Shown here: positions 17,218-26,517 of the stretch, piece after piece
Layout of the letters: the number at the start of each line of letters is the position of its first letter
Position numbering within the stretch: position 1 is the stretch's first letter
Source of the DNA: Spirochaetia bacterium
GTDB taxonomy: Bacteria > Spirochaetota > Spirochaetia > Treponematales > Treponemataceae
DNA: 64,000 bases
Direction: 5' to 3'
Assembly: GCA_900769975.1 (NCBI GenBank)
Contig: CAAGIR010000234.1
Location: 1 to 64,000, forward strand
The notes under the pieces: model-generated
Databases searched by the model: none
What the model saw: only the letters and a program-made list of their open reading frames with translations
Told to the model about the DNA's origin: nothing
Position numbers and translations under genes: made by a program

Positions 17218-18369
17218 TTATAAATTTTCATAAATATATTCAGCAATCATTTGTGCAGGCTTTTTGTCAAAAATCATTTTTTTCAGATTTTCCGAATATT
17301 TCATTCTTTCTTTTTCATCAAGAAAAGCTTCCAGAACTTCTTTTAAATTATTATTGTCTGCATCTTTTCCTACAAGAACTTTTGCGGCGTCTTTTTGTTC
17401 AAAAAATCTGGCATTATCCACTTGATCTCCTCTGGTACCGTTTCCGCAAAGTGGAATTAAAATCATAGGTTTAAGCATAACAGCCGCTTCCCAAATAGAA
17501 TTGGCACCTGCCCTGCTTAAAACAATATCGCTGCAGCAAAGAACATCAGGCATTTGTTCATAAATAAATTCGTAAGGATGATAATCTGTAAACTTTTTTG
17601 AAAGTTCTTCTGAAACATTTTGCTGAGTATTAACAAGTCCTGTTTGATGAACTACGTAAAACTTTTGACACAAAAAATCAATGTTATCATACACAAGCTG
17701 ATTTATCTGCCTTGCACCAGAACTGCCGCCCAAAACAAGCAGAATTGGTTTGTCATGCGTTTCTATTGACAAAAAAGCATTTCCTTTAGATTTTTGTGCA
17801 TTATAAAAAACAGGACGAACAGGATTGCCCGTCACAATAACTTTTTCTTTCTGTTCTTTTGGAAGATTATTTTTCGTTTCTTCATATGAAACAAACATTT
17901 TTTTTGCAGATTTAAAATTAATTCTATTTGCAAGTCCCAGAGTAAAATCACATTCATGAGTATAAACAGGGATTTTCAATATTTTTGCTGCAAGACATGG
18001 AGGAACGCTCACAAAACCTCCTTTTGAAAACAAAACAGCAGGTTTTTCTTTTTTTAGAATAAATAAAGCAGCGAAAAATCCTCCGATAATTTTAAAAACA
18101 TCAGAAAAGTTTTTCATAGAAAAATAACGGCGAAGTTTTCCAGAAGGAATACCGTAGAATTTGTCAATACTTTTATTTCCGTCAGAATCAACTGCTTTGG
18201 AAACGATGTTTGAATCCATCCCTTTTGAACAGCCAATCCAAATAGTATTGATTTGTTTATATTTTTTTTTGAAAATGGATTTTATTTCATCAACGACAGC
18301 CAACCCTGGATAAATATGACCACCAGTTCCACCGCCAGTAAAACAAATAACATTTTTATTTAGTTTCAT
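17218..18369 (-). CDS. murG: UDP-GlcNAc:lipid I N-acetylglucosaminyltransferase MurG
   Basis: Membrane-associated GT28 transferase that converts lipid I to lipid II on the cytoplasmic face. The 383-residue sequence has the N-terminal glycine loop GGGTGGHIYPG near 11, the second loop VLGGSSGARQIN and the donor-binding segment SRAGANSIWEAA. The predicted -10-like TAAAAT lies only 8 bases before the ATG, and no ribosome binding site is evident. It is the first gene of the murG-cvpA-holB-kinase-regulator run. Confidence 0.95.
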   Translation of the reverse strand: MKLNKNVICFTGGGTGGHIYPGLAVVDEIKSIFKKKYKQINTIWIGCSKGMDSNIVSKAVDSDGNKSIDKFYGIPSGKLRRYFSMKNFSDVFKIIGGFFAALFILKKEKPAVLFSKGGFVSVPPCLAAKILKIPVYTHECDFTLGLANRINFKSAKKMFVSYEETKNNLPKEQKEKVIVTGNPVRPVFYNAQKSKGNAFLSIETHDKPILLVLGGSSGARQINQLVYDNIDFLCQKFYVVHQTGLVNTQQNVSEELSKKFTDYHPYEFIYEQMPDVLCCSDIVLSRAGANSIWEAAVMLKPMILIPLCGNGTRGDQVDNARFFEQKDAAKVLVGKDADNNNLKEVLEAFLDEKERMKYSENLKKMIFDKKPAQMIAEYIYENL

Positions 18370-18450
18370 ATTGTGTCATTTTAACACACAAAATCCAAAA
18401 TGTATATATAATAATTTTAAAATATTTTTAAAAAAAGCACTTTTTCTCTA

Positions 18451-18479
18451 TTGACATTTTTTTTCGTATGATATATATT
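18451..18479 (+). promoter_or_regulatory. Promoter of tRNA-Phe
   Basis: Consensus TTGACA (18451-18456), 17-bp spacer, TATATT (18474-18479). The predicted start near 18486 gives a 7-nt leader before the tRNA. It is the strongest promoter-like sequence I found in the window and shows that the host uses ordinary sigma70 spacing. Confidence 0.85.
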
Positions 18480-18492
18480 AATATACATCAAC

Positions 18493-18565
18493 GCCGCAGT
18501 AGCTCAGTTGGTAGAGCGCCGGACTGAAAATCCGTATGTCGTTGGTTCGATTCCAACCTGTGGCA
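18493..18565 (+). tRNA. tRNA-Phe (GAA)
   Basis: A 73-nt cloverleaf. Acceptor arms GCCGCAG and CTGTGGC pair with one G-T wobble; the D arm is GCTC/GAGC, the anticodon loop CTGAAAA gives GAA (Phe), and the T arm is GTTGG-TTCGATT-CCAAC with an A discriminator. CCA is not encoded (the next bases are CTT). The first anticodon-stem pair is a C-T mismatch. Confidence 0.97.
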
Positions 18566-18570
18566 CTTGG

Positions 18571-18601
18571 GCTTCTAACTTAGGTTAGGAGCTTTTTTTT
18601 T
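18571..18601 (+). terminator. Rho-independent terminator of tRNA-Phe
   Basis: GCTTCTAAC (18571-18579) pairs with GTTAGGAGC (18584-18592) through a 4-nt loop with one wobble, followed by nine T. Confidence 0.9.
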
Positions 18602-18838
18602 GTAATGAATCGTTCCGCAATATTTAGACAATTTTCGTTCTTTAAAAAATTCGTGATTTTATTATGACAGAAAACAACGAATAAACAACAATTAAAAATG
18701 TAATAATCCTACTACTCATTCATTGTATAATTAATAATAAAAGACAGATTGTTTAATGGATGAAACTATTTTAAATGAAGTTTCAAGACTCTAGAAGAAA
18801 AGTAAATTAATTATGATTATATAAGAGAAAGAATAAAC
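18602..18838. other. Non-coding AT-rich stretch, possibly with a gene remnant
   Basis: No full gene is visible. A 12-codon open frame beginning ATGGATGAA at 18757 (M-D-E-T-I-L-N-E-V-S-R-L, then TAG) follows a TATAAT at about 18725. It could be the cut-off start of a lost gene whose remainder was replaced by the adjoining repeat array. That is speculative. Confidence 0.25.
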
Positions 18839-18839
18839 G

Positions 18840-19072
18840 AAAACGAGGATGTCAAGGCACGCTTCCTTCGGTCGCTTAAAGCCTTGACATTCTCGTTTTG
18901 CATCTTGTCCTTTTTTTACCTTTGCAATACGAGGCGTCAAGGCACGCTTCCTTCGGTCGCTCTTCGACCTTGACATCCTCGTTTTGCATCTTGTCATTTT
19001 TTACCTTTGCAATACGAGGCGTCAAGGCACGCTCACTTCGTTCGCTTAAAGCCTTGACATCCTCGTTTTGCA
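18840..19072. repeat. Three tandem 85-bp palindromic repeats
   Basis: GTCAAGGCACGC begins at 18851, 18936 and 19021, an exact 85-bp period. Each copy folds: AAAACGAGGATGTCAAGGC (18840-18858) pairs with 18881-18899 with a single wobble in copy 1, and copies 2 and 3 do the same with minor mismatches. A small CTTCG-loop hairpin sits at each tip. The joints share TTTTTACCTTTGCAATACGAGG-like sequence. Copies are near-identical, without unique spacers, so this is a REP/MITE-like array and not CRISPR. Confidence 0.85.
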
Positions 19073-19098
19073 TAGGTAAACGAAAGTTTACCTATGCA
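19069..19098. other. 13-bp perfect hairpin across the atpK stop codon
   Basis: TGCATAGGTAAAC (19069-19081) and GTTTACCTATGCA (19086-19098) are perfect inverted repeats around a 4-nt loop (GAAA on plus, TTTC on minus). The atpK TAG at 19092-19094 is inside the stem. No T tract follows on either strand, so it may protect or process the 3' end and not be a classic terminator. Confidence 0.7.
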
Positions 19099-19520
19099 AT
19101 CATCGAGAATACCATTGCGAACAAGGCTACTGATTCACATAAACCTACTACCATGATGTACTGTGCAAAACCTTTTCCTGTTTCGCCCAATGCGTCTGAA
19201 CCTGCAGCACCAGCTTTTCCCTGTGCAATTGCTGAAAAACACATTGCAAGACCCGAAGCAATACCAAGTCCCAAAGCCATTCCTGGATTTTCTGCTCCCA
19301 AAGTTTTAAGTTTAATTGACATTAAAAGGAAACCATAAATTGTCTGTGTCAATGGAGCGCCAGCAAAAACTGTCAAAATAAATGGAGCTGGTTTATTATT
19401 CATATAACAGCGTTTCCAAGCTCCTATAGCACCCTGACCTGCGATTCCAATTCCAATTGCAGAACCAATAGCAGCAATACCCATACAAATAGCAGCACCC
19501 AACATACCAAAAAATTCCAT
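19092..19520 (-). CDS. atpK: V-type ATPase membrane rotor subunit K
   Basis: Proteolipid c/K-ring subunit that carries the transported ion. The 142-residue protein is a fused double hairpin with four hydrophobic helices. The N-terminal Gly-rich helix is AAIGSAIGIGIAGQGAIGAW. Helix 2 has APLTQTIYGF, and helix 4 has the ion-binding Glu (LCESVALF). Ligand-type residues T-Q, Q (AIAQGKAG) and E match the pattern known for Na+-binding Enterococcus NtpK, so Na+ transport is possible. ATG 19520 is chosen because GAGGAG lies six bases upstream; an in-frame ATG at 19538 lacks one. Last gene of the operon. Confidence 0.93.
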   Translation of the reverse strand: MEFFGMLGAAICMGIAAIGSAIGIGIAGQGAIGAWKRCYMNNKPAPFILTVFAGAPLTQTIYGFLLMSIKLKTLGAENPGMALGLGIASGLAMCFSAIAQGKAGAAGSDALGETGKGFAQYIMVVGLCESVALFAMVFSMIA

Positions 19521-19584
19521 ATTAACTCCTCGTGACATTTTGTCACCAATTATTTATAACTTGATAATCAACAAGTTTAAAAGC

Positions 19585-21513
19585 TTATTTATTTTCACTG
19601 AAAGGTTCGTATTTTTTTCCTGACCATGAAACTCCAAGATGAGTTGAAAATTCCAAAGTATTCAAACGAACTCCATGTACAATTACAGAAAGCAGGTTCA
19701 AAACCATATTCAATCCATGACCGAATACCAGTAAAGCAATTGCCGCAATAAACAAAATTGCATGACCCAAAATCGGACCCGCCATAGTGTTTACTGTATC
19801 AGAAATTGCTGCACCTGCCAAACCAACAGCCCACAATCTGATATAAGAAACGATATCAGAGAAAACATTTACAACACCAAGTAAAACAGAAATAATGTTT
19901 TTACAACTTTCCAGTATTGATTTTCCAACACTGCCTTCATAATTTGAGAAGACAAAACTCATCACAAAACCCACTGCAATCAACGAAATTTCAATTTTAC
20001 CTACAGGTACCTCGCCGATGTTTCCAAGCATCACAAAAACTTTTGAATTTACAACCATCGAAAGAACAATCCAGAACATTCCTACAAGCTGAAGCAATGA
20101 ACCAATATCACCAAGAGCTTTTAAAGGATTTTTTTCCTGAATATTTCTTTTACATGCCTTAATATGTGCTATCGAAAGTTGAATTAAAGCAAGTCCGAAA
20201 CAGAAAATCTGCAAATTCTGATCTTTTGTTAAGCCCACACCTTCTTGAGTAACCCAGAAAGGCTGCCAAATCTTATCACTATAAGCATTTGAAACAAACG
20301 GGATTGAAATGTTTTTAAGCCACTGTGGAAGATTTTCAACAGGAATTCCAAACCAGGTACATGTCACAATTCCCCAGATTACTGTTGCACCGCCTACAAG
20401 CAGAGCAAGCATAAGTAAAGGCTGAACAGGCTTTTTAGAAACTTTGCTTTTTACTATCAAAAGTAAACTTACAATTGAAACTAAAAGTCCATATCCGCCA
20501 TCACCAAAAATCATTCCAAAGAAAATCGTAAAGAATAAAAGGAACCAGCCGGAAATATCATATTCATTATATCCTGGAACAGTTCCCAAAAAATCAGTAA
20601 GCGGATAGATTAAACTTACAAATTTATTATTTTTAAGTTTAGTCGGAACTTCACTGTCATCTCGCTGAGCATCTTCATAAGCCAAAGCCCAGTTATTTTC
20701 TTTACAACTATCCACAAGCTTTTGAATGTCAGCACTAGGAACAAATCCACTAATCCATGCAAGAGAAGTTTCAGTTTCACCTTCATTTTGCATTCCAGCA
20801 TTTACATTTTCAAATTCAATATCTTTTTCCAAAGTCTTTTTAAATTCTTTTATAGAATCAAGATATTTTACATTCTCTTTGAAAAATGCTTCTATCTGAG
20901 CAATTTCTTCTTCATCATTTTTGATTTCCTCTTCCAGAAGTTTTGTGGACATTCTTGGAAAAGGAACTTCAAAAGCCTGAGGAATAAGTTTTTCAGGACG
21001 ACCTTCACCACCGTTAACAATCAGAAATCTTATAGTTTTTTTATCATTATTGACAAGGATTGTCTTAATATCGCTGTCAATTTCTGCATATTTTTCGGCA
21101 GGCACTTCATAAAGTTTTAATTGAATGCCTTTTTGCTGAAGATATTCAAAATCTTCTAAACTTACACTACCCCAGTTTGCAAACCTTTCAAGTTCTGTAG
21201 CATCTGAAGAAATTTCTTCCATAAGTTGTTTTTTACGTTCAGTTTTAGAAACTATCTGTGAACACAAAGAAATCACCTGTTCATTGTCCAAAGATGATTT
21301 AATTTCTTTTTCTTTTTTTGGAAGCTTTATTTCTCCAAGAATGCTTTCGCTCAGGTTTGCATTGTTTGTATATTCTTTGAAAGCATTAAGTTTTTCGCTT
21401 GAACCTTCAATTTTTTCCAGATGTACCAGTCCAAGTTTTCTTAACTTTTTCAAAGCCTCTTGTTTTTCTTTATTGAGAAGTACAATAGAGACTTTTTTCA
21501 TCGGTTCAATCAT
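19585..21513 (-). CDS. atpI: V-type ATPase subunit I (stator membrane subunit a)
   Basis: Large subunit that joins the peripheral stalks to the ion channel. The first ~320 of 642 residues are cytoplasmic and partly coiled coil (KEKQEALKKLRKLGLVHLEKIEG is the family start). The rest holds about seven to eight membrane helices, including GWFLLFFTIFFGMIFGDGGYGL and the channel helix YIRLWAVGLAGAAISDTVN with the essential Arg. The gene overlaps the end of atpD by one base and is followed by atpK after 64 bases. Confidence 0.95.
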   Translation of the reverse strand: MIEPMKKVSIVLLNKEKQEALKKLRKLGLVHLEKIEGSSEKLNAFKEYTNNANLSESILGEIKLPKKEKEIKSSLDNEQVISLCSQIVSKTERKKQLMEEISSDATELERFANWGSVSLEDFEYLQQKGIQLKLYEVPAEKYAEIDSDIKTILVNNDKKTIRFLIVNGGEGRPEKLIPQAFEVPFPRMSTKLLEEEIKNDEEEIAQIEAFFKENVKYLDSIKEFKKTLEKDIEFENVNAGMQNEGETETSLAWISGFVPSADIQKLVDSCKENNWALAYEDAQRDDSEVPTKLKNNKFVSLIYPLTDFLGTVPGYNEYDISGWFLLFFTIFFGMIFGDGGYGLLVSIVSLLLIVKSKVSKKPVQPLLMLALLVGGATVIWGIVTCTWFGIPVENLPQWLKNISIPFVSNAYSDKIWQPFWVTQEGVGLTKDQNLQIFCFGLALIQLSIAHIKACKRNIQEKNPLKALGDIGSLLQLVGMFWIVLSMVVNSKVFVMLGNIGEVPVGKIEISLIAVGFVMSFVFSNYEGSVGKSILESCKNIISVLLGVVNVFSDIVSYIRLWAVGLAGAAISDTVNTMAGPILGHAILFIAAIALLVFGHGLNMVLNLLSVIVHGVRLNTLEFSTHLGVSWSGKKYEPFSENK

Positions 21514-22133
21514 TATCGTGCCTCCTGTTCTTCATCAATCTTTGTCTGCAATTTCTTTTTAGAAATTTTGCTTCTAACTACAGCCGCAGTCTGTTCATCA
21601 CCAAGATAAACCGAAATCTTTTTGATATTTGCCTTTGCTTCTGGAATTTTTACTTTTTCAAAGAGATTTACCCTTTGAGTTGTTGTTCGCAATTCCTGTG
21701 AAAGCAAACGCACCTGTTCATCAAGCACTTCTGCTTCCAAATCTAAAGACAAAGCTTTTTCCATTCTGTCTGCTGCCATATCTACCCAAAGAGGAGTTGA
21801 ATATAAATCATATTCGCCACGAGAAAAATCGGCACCTTCATAAATTGGAATTGTTACTCCGGCGATGTTTCCCGTTCCTTTTTTGATATTTTTGACAGTC
21901 ACCATATCGCTAGAAAAGGCTTCCTGTTCTCCAAAAACGGCAATCCAGGCATCAAACTCCTTTTCAAGTTCAACTCTAGCCTGACGAACTTCCTTTGCTT
22001 TGGCATCAATTGTGCGGATTTCAGTCTGAAGCTGTTGTTTTTTGAGCATAAGTGTAGGAAGATATCGCTTAAACATTTTAAGAGAATCTTTTTGAACTTT
22101 CAGCTCATTTTTTGTCAGCTTAATTTTTGCCAT
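21513..22133 (-). CDS. atpD: V-type ATPase central shaft subunit D
   Basis: Rotor shaft subunit of 206 residues, nearly all helical, turning inside the A3B3 ring. The family start KIKLTKNELKVQKDSLKMFKRYLPTLMLKKQQL and the C-terminal coil (RVNLFEKVKIPEAKANIKKISVYLGDEQ) are clear. AAGGA precedes the ATG. A gap of about 80 bases separates it from atpB. No subunit F or C/d gene, which normally completes the rotor, is seen in the operon. Confidence 0.94.
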   Translation of the reverse strand: MAKIKLTKNELKVQKDSLKMFKRYLPTLMLKKQQLQTEIRTIDAKAKEVRQARVELEKEFDAWIAVFGEQEAFSSDMVTVKNIKKGTGNIAGVTIPIYEGADFSRGEYDLYSTPLWVDMAADRMEKALSLDLEAEVLDEQVRLLSQELRTTTQRVNLFEKVKIPEAKANIKKISVYLGDEQTAAVVRSKISKKKLQTKIDEEQEAR

Positions 22134-22213
22134 TCAAATTTTCCTTTACACAAAAATAAAAAATTATAAAACCAGTTTCTAAAACACCACTAAATAATCA
22201 CCAATTAAATGAA

Positions 22214-23506
22214 TTATTTAGGCCAGTATTCTTCTATTAATGAAGACTTCAATCCAGTTTCTTCTGGTTCAAAACATTCTGAAAGGATTTTCCAACCTAA
22301 ATCCAAAGCATCTTCCAATGGAATATTTTTTGACAAATCCATCATGTTATCTTCAAATTTTTTACCGTATTCAAGTAATTTTTCATCCCATTTACTCATA
22401 TTAAAACCCATCGATTTCTTTTCGAGAGTATCTTTATAAGAAGAATAAAGACGAATCATACCATCCATAAGAGCTCGGTGATCTGGACGAGTTGAACCGT
22501 TAACATTCTGTTTCAATCGTGAAAGCGAACCAAATGGCTCAATACGTCCGCCTTTAAGATAATACTGACCTTCTGTAATATATCCTGTGTTATCAGGAAC
22601 AGGGTGAGTAACGTCATCACCAGGCATTGTAGTAACTGCAAGAATTGTTACAGAACCAGCCGAATCAAAATCAACAGCTTTTTCATAACGACTTGCAAGC
22701 TGAGAGTACAAATCTCCAGGATATCCTCGGTTAGAAGGAACCTGTTCCTGTGTAATGGCAATTTCCTTCATTGAATCGGCAAAGTTTGTCATATCAGTAA
22801 GGAGGACAAGAACATCTTTTCCTTTAAGAGCAAATTGTTCCGCAACCGCAAGCGAAAGGTCAGGAATTTTCTGACATTCTACTGTCGGGTCTGCTGCTGT
22901 GTGCATAAACATTACAGTTTTAGAAAGCGCACCACCGTCTTCCAAAGTTTTCTTAAAGTAAAGGTAATCATCATATTTTAATCCCATGCCGCCCAAAACA
23001 ATAACGTCAACTTCTGCCTGCATTGCGATACGTGCCAAAAGCTGATTATATGGTTCACCAGATATAGAGAAAATAGGAAGTTTTTGTGATACAACCAAAG
23101 TGTTGAACATATCAATCATAGGAATACCAGTACGTATCATTCTTTTTGCCATAATACGTTTTGAAGGATTAACTGATGGTCCGCCGATAGTAACAAGGGA
23201 ATCTGTCAGAGCAGGTCCGTTATCACGAGGTTGTGCCGAACCATTAAAGATACGTCCAAGCAAATCATCAGAAAAAGAAACTTCCATCTGATGTCCTAAG
23301 AATTTGATATGGTCTCCAGTTGAAATACCTCGTCCACCTGCAAAAACCTGAAGCGAAACAACATCACCATCAATTTTGTTTACTTCGGCAAGCGATTTAC
23401 CAAAACGAGTTTCAATTTCAGCTAATTCACCATAAGCAACATTATCTGCCTTTACTGTAATTACACTACCAACGATGGATTCAATTTTACTATATACTTT
23501 ATTCAT
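22214..23506 (-). CDS. atpB: V-type ATPase non-catalytic subunit B
   Basis: Forms the A3B3 hexamer with subunit A and provides the arginine finger. In 430 residues the degenerate P-loop position reads [16 protein letters not shown] (no GKT), typical for [20 protein letters not shown] and [40 protein letters not shown] are family signatures. The stop and start with atpA overlap by one base, suggesting coupled translation. Confidence 0.96.
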   Translation of the reverse strand: MNKVYSKIESIVGSVITVKADNVAYGELAEIETRFGKSLAEVNKIDGDVVSLQVFAGGRGISTGDHIKFLGHQMEVSFSDDLLGRIFNGSAQPRDNGPALTDSLVTIGGPSVNPSKRIMAKRMIRTGIPMIDMFNTLVVSQKLPIFSISGEPYNQLLARIAMQAEVDVIVLGGMGLKYDDYLYFKKTLEDGGALSKTVMFMHTAADPTVECQKIPDLSLAVAEQFALKGKDVLVLLTDMTNFADSMKEIAITQEQVPSNRGYPGDLYSQLASRYEKAVDFDSAGSVTILAVTTMPGDDVTHPVPDNTGYITEGQYYLKGGRIEPFGSLSRLKQNVNGSTRPDHRALMDGMIRLYSSYKDTLEKKSMGFNMSKWDEKLLEYGKKFEDNMMDLSKNIPLEDALDLGWKILSECFEPEETGLKSSLIEEYWPK

Positions 23507-25275
23507 TATTCACCATCCTTCAGCAATTGTGCAACATAATCACGAACTTTTCCGTTTGCACTTGCAATATGAGCGTCAACTTCTTTTTCAGCTGAAACAA
23601 ATTTATCAGAATTCCAAAGAGAATAATTCCAGTCTATAAACTTCTGTCTAAGCTGATTGAAAAAGTTTCTGGCTGTATCTTTATCTTCGAGTGCAAAATC
23701 AGAACCAAGCACAGTTACAACTTTTTTGAAAGTATATTTCTGTCGTTCTACGCTTACTGCTGCATCGATTTCATCAAAAGAGTTCTGCTGCATGTAAACA
23801 GCATCAAGGAATTCGCTCTTTAAATATTCTATATAATCTTCTGTTGTTGTTCCTTCTTCACCAACAACTTTCATCATCTGATTAACTTCAACACCTGAAA
23901 GGAAAACTTTTCTTGCAAAAGAAACCCATTCTTCTGGCAAAACTGATTTATATTTTGACCATGAAATGATTGGGTCAATAGCAGGATATTTTCGTGCATC
24001 TGAACGTTCACGTGAAAGTCCATGGAAAGCACCTACTACTTTAAGTGTTGCCTGTGTAACAGGTTCTTCAAAGTTACCACCTGCAGGAGATACTGTACCT
24101 CCAATTGTAACAGATCCAACTGAACCGTCACGAAGGCGTACAATTCCTGCACGTTCATAGAATGCTGCAATATAAGATTCCAGGTAAGCAGGGAATGCTT
24201 CTTCTCCAGGAATTTCTTCAAGACGACCTGACATTTCACGCAAAGCCTGAGCCCATCGCGAAGTAGAATCAGCAAGGAGTAATACGTGTAATCCCATTTG
24301 TCTGTAATATTCAGCCAGAGTTACTGATGTATATACAGATGCTTCTCGGCTTGCTACAGGCATAGATGATGTATTACAAATAATGATTGTTCTTTCCATT
24401 AAAGAACGTCCAGTTCTAGGGTCCTTTAATTCAGGGAATTCTTTAATTGTTTCAACAACTTCACCAGCACGTTCACCGCAGGCTGCAATAATTACGATAT
24501 CAACGTCTGCATTGCGGCTTGTTGTATGCTGTAATACTGTTTTTCCAGCTCCGAAAGGTCCAGGAATACAGTAAGTTCCACCTTTTGATACAGGATAAAA
24601 TGTATCGATTAGACGAACCTGAGTAACCATTGGTTCACTTGGAGCAAGGCGTTCTGCATAACAGTCAACAGCACGTTTTACAGGCCATTTGAATGCCATT
24701 TTTAAATCGTGAGTATTACCTTTTTCATCTTTTACAACACAAACAGTTTCTTCTATAGTATAGCTTCCAGCTGGTACTACAGAAACAATTTCGTACATTC
24801 CAAGTAAATCAAATGGAACGAGTATTTTATGAGTAAATGGTCCTTCTGGAACAGAACCAATTGCATCGCCTCGCAAAACTTTGTCACCAGGTTTTACAAT
24901 TGGTGTCCAGTCCCATTTTTTATCACGAGGAAGTGAATCTACATAAACACCTCTTTCCAAAAAGAAACCTGCCTTTTCTGCAACCAGAGGAAGAGGATTC
25001 TGTAATCCATCAAATGTCTGACCCAGAAGTCCAGGCCCTAATTCAGCACAAAGAAGATCCCCTGCCAATTCTACAACATCACCAGCTTTAATTCCTTGTG
25101 TCATTTCAAAAATCTGCATCTGAGCTTTATTTCCGCGAATACGAATAACTTCACCACGCAGTTTTTTTCCATCTACATTTACATAGCCAACTTCATTCAT
25201 AGAAACATTACCGTCAAATTCAACAGTTATCATGTTTCCATTAATGCCGACTACTTTTGCTTTTGTATCCGTCAT
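23506..25275 (-). CDS. atpA: V-type ATPase catalytic subunit A
   Basis: ATP-hydrolysing subunit, 589 residues. It contains the A-subunit non-homologous insert and Walker [12 protein letters not shown] near 237. The catalytic Glu region is [10 protein letters not shown], Walker B is [37 protein letters not shown], and the C-terminal helical domain follows. It lies third in the operon after atpE and the DUF2764 gene, overlapping the latter by one base. Nothing is missing. Confidence 0.97.
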   Translation of the reverse strand: MTDTKAKVVGINGNMITVEFDGNVSMNEVGYVNVDGKKLRGEVIRIRGNKAQMQIFEMTQGIKAGDVVELAGDLLCAELGPGLLGQTFDGLQNPLPLVAEKAGFFLERGVYVDSLPRDKKWDWTPIVKPGDKVLRGDAIGSVPEGPFTHKILVPFDLLGMYEIVSVVPAGSYTIEETVCVVKDEKGNTHDLKMAFKWPVKRAVDCYAERLAPSEPMVTQVRLIDTFYPVSKGGTYCIPGPFGAGKTVLQHTTSRNADVDIVIIAACGERAGEVVETIKEFPELKDPRTGRSLMERTIIICNTSSMPVASREASVYTSVTLAEYYRQMGLHVLLLADSTSRWAQALREMSGRLEEIPGEEAFPAYLESYIAAFYERAGIVRLRDGSVGSVTIGGTVSPAGGNFEEPVTQATLKVVGAFHGLSRERSDARKYPAIDPIISWSKYKSVLPEEWVSFARKVFLSGVEVNQMMKVVGEEGTTTEDYIEYLKSEFLDAVYMQQNSFDEIDAAVSVERQKYTFKKVVTVLGSDFALEDKDTARNFFNQLRQKFIDWNYSLWNSDKFVSAEKEVDAHIASANGKVRDYVAQLLKDGE

Positions 25276-25817
25276 TATTTATCTCCATCCAAAATTGTAT
25301 CGTAAATCTTATGATAAGATGTCTTTCCATTTTCGACTTCAAATTTACGCATTCTTTCTACAAGCATCAATCTCAAGCCGTAGGCATACACTGCATCAAT
25401 TGAAAAACTATCCATAGGACGCAAATCATCGAGCAAACGTAACCTGTAATCATAAAGAAACTGTTCTGCACTTAAAGGACTATCCATACCTACAGCCGTT
25501 CTTGCCGCAGAAATGATATCAGCAGTAATTCCGGCTGGCAGAGGAACAGAATCCTTTTTCATTTTCTGTGCACGTATCTGTGCAAGTGCAAAACGCAGGT
25601 TTCTTTCTTTTTCGTACCAAGTATCCAGAAAAACAGAACCAGTAGATTCCAACTCTTTTGGAGGAACCAAAGAAAGCGAATTGACAATCTGTTTTTCTTC
25701 ATCACTTATAAATCTGCACGCCAACTCTTTAAAAGAAATTGTATTCAAAGGCAAAGCAGATTTACTTTCTTGAGAACTGATATTTGGTAACTGTGAAACC
25801 AAATAATAATAAGCCAC
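25275..25817 (-). CDS. DUF2764 protein of the V-ATPase operon
   Basis: A 180-residue protein beginning MAYYYLVSQLPNISSQ, which I recognise as DUF2764, the hypothetical protein always found between atpE and atpA in spirochaete (and Bacteroidetes) V-ATPase operons. It is soluble and mostly helical, with paired Arg/Leu motifs (NLRFALAQIRAQKM, YDYRLRLLDDLRPMDSF). It overlaps atpE and atpA by one base at each end, so it is expected in stoichiometric amounts. Because the operon has no subunit C/d or F, I infer that it may fill one of those places; this is not established. Confidence 0.85.
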   Translation of the reverse strand: MAYYYLVSQLPNISSQESKSALPLNTISFKELACRFISDEEKQIVNSLSLVPPKELESTGSVFLDTWYEKERNLRFALAQIRAQKMKKDSVPLPAGITADIISAARTAVGMDSPLSAEQFLYDYRLRLLDDLRPMDSFSIDAVYAYGLRLMLVERMRKFEVENGKTSYHKIYDTILDGDK

Positions 25818-26437
25818 TATTGTGCATCCTTAGCAGCGATTTTGATTAATGCTGCAACTTTTGGATTAAGATATGCCGCAAACATTTCTGACAGGCTTTC
25901 TGCCGAATAATCATAATAAGCAGCACCATTTTTTACACCAATTCTAAACCCTGCAGACAATGTTTTATCAGGTTTAATTTCAAGTCCTTTTGATATTTCT
26001 GCTTTAAGTTCAGAAACTAGTGCAGACTCTAGAGTTTTCAAATCTTTTTCAGCAAGTAATACTGAAAGCTCAGAAGCATCTGCATTTTTTGACCATGCTT
26101 TTACAGTTTCTGGTATTAACTTAACAAGAAGGTCTTTTGTCTGAACATTTTCAGTTTCTGTTTTAATTAATCCATCCAACTCATTAATAATTGAATCTTT
26201 AAAAGAAAGAAGCATATTTCTGCCAGCCTGAACGATTGCTTCCTCGCTGGCTTTTTTCATTCTTTCTGTTTCAGCTTTTGCATTTTTTACAATTTCATCT
26301 GCTTTTTCTTGAGCGTCGGCAATAATTTTTTCAGCATTTTTTTCTGCATCTGCTATTATTTTTGCAGATTCAGTTTCAGCTGATGCCACACCGTCTTTTT
26401 TGATTTTATCAATCAATTCCTGTAACTGTACATCCAT
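25817..26437 (-). CDS. atpE: V-type ATPase peripheral stalk subunit E
   Basis: Peripheral stalk subunit, 206 residues. The N-terminal half is a long Ala/Lys/Glu coiled coil (ADAEKNAEKIIADAQEKADEIVKNAKAETE shows the heptads, residues ~30-60) and the C-terminal half is the compact domain that binds subunit B. GAGGT lies ahead of the ATG. It is the first gene of the operon; a TTGTAA-N16-TATTAT promoter precedes it. Confidence 0.88.
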   Translation of the reverse strand: MDVQLQELIDKIKKDGVASAETESAKIIADAEKNAEKIIADAQEKADEIVKNAKAETERMKKASEEAIVQAGRNMLLSFKDSIINELDGLIKTETENVQTKDLLVKLIPETVKAWSKNADASELSVLLAEKDLKTLESALVSELKAEISKGLEIKPDKTLSAGFRIGVKNGAAYYDYSAESLSEMFAAYLNPKVAALIKIAAKDAQ

Positions 26438-26469
26438 TAATTACCTCACAAAATTTTGACCATTTTTAT

Positions 26470-26497
26470 ATAATAACACTATTTTTTAGATTTACAA
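26470..26497 (-). promoter_or_regulatory. Probable promoter of the V-ATPase operon
   Basis: On the minus strand TTGTAA (26492-26497), 16-bp spacer, TATTAT (26470-26475). Predicted leader about 26 nt, containing GAGGT before the atpE ATG. It lies between galM and atpE. Confidence 0.5.
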
Positions 26498-26517
26498 ATA
26501 AAAAATTGGTAAATTAT

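Noticed and set aside
12746..18369. Sigma54 promoters (TGGCAC-N5-TTGC) for the AtcR regulon
   Set aside because: I looked near gene starts across the window and saw no convincing match; a TGGCAC at the tRNA-Phe 3' end is part of the tRNA.
18840..19072. CRISPR array
   Set aside because: All 85 bp of each unit repeat; there are no unique spacers and no cas genes.
18791..19073. Minus-strand open frames across the 85-bp array (SERSERA/ALTPRIAKVK-like peptides)
   Set aside because: The frame shifts in every 85-bp copy and the coding is explained by palindromic repeats; no ribosome binding site or independent conservation signal.
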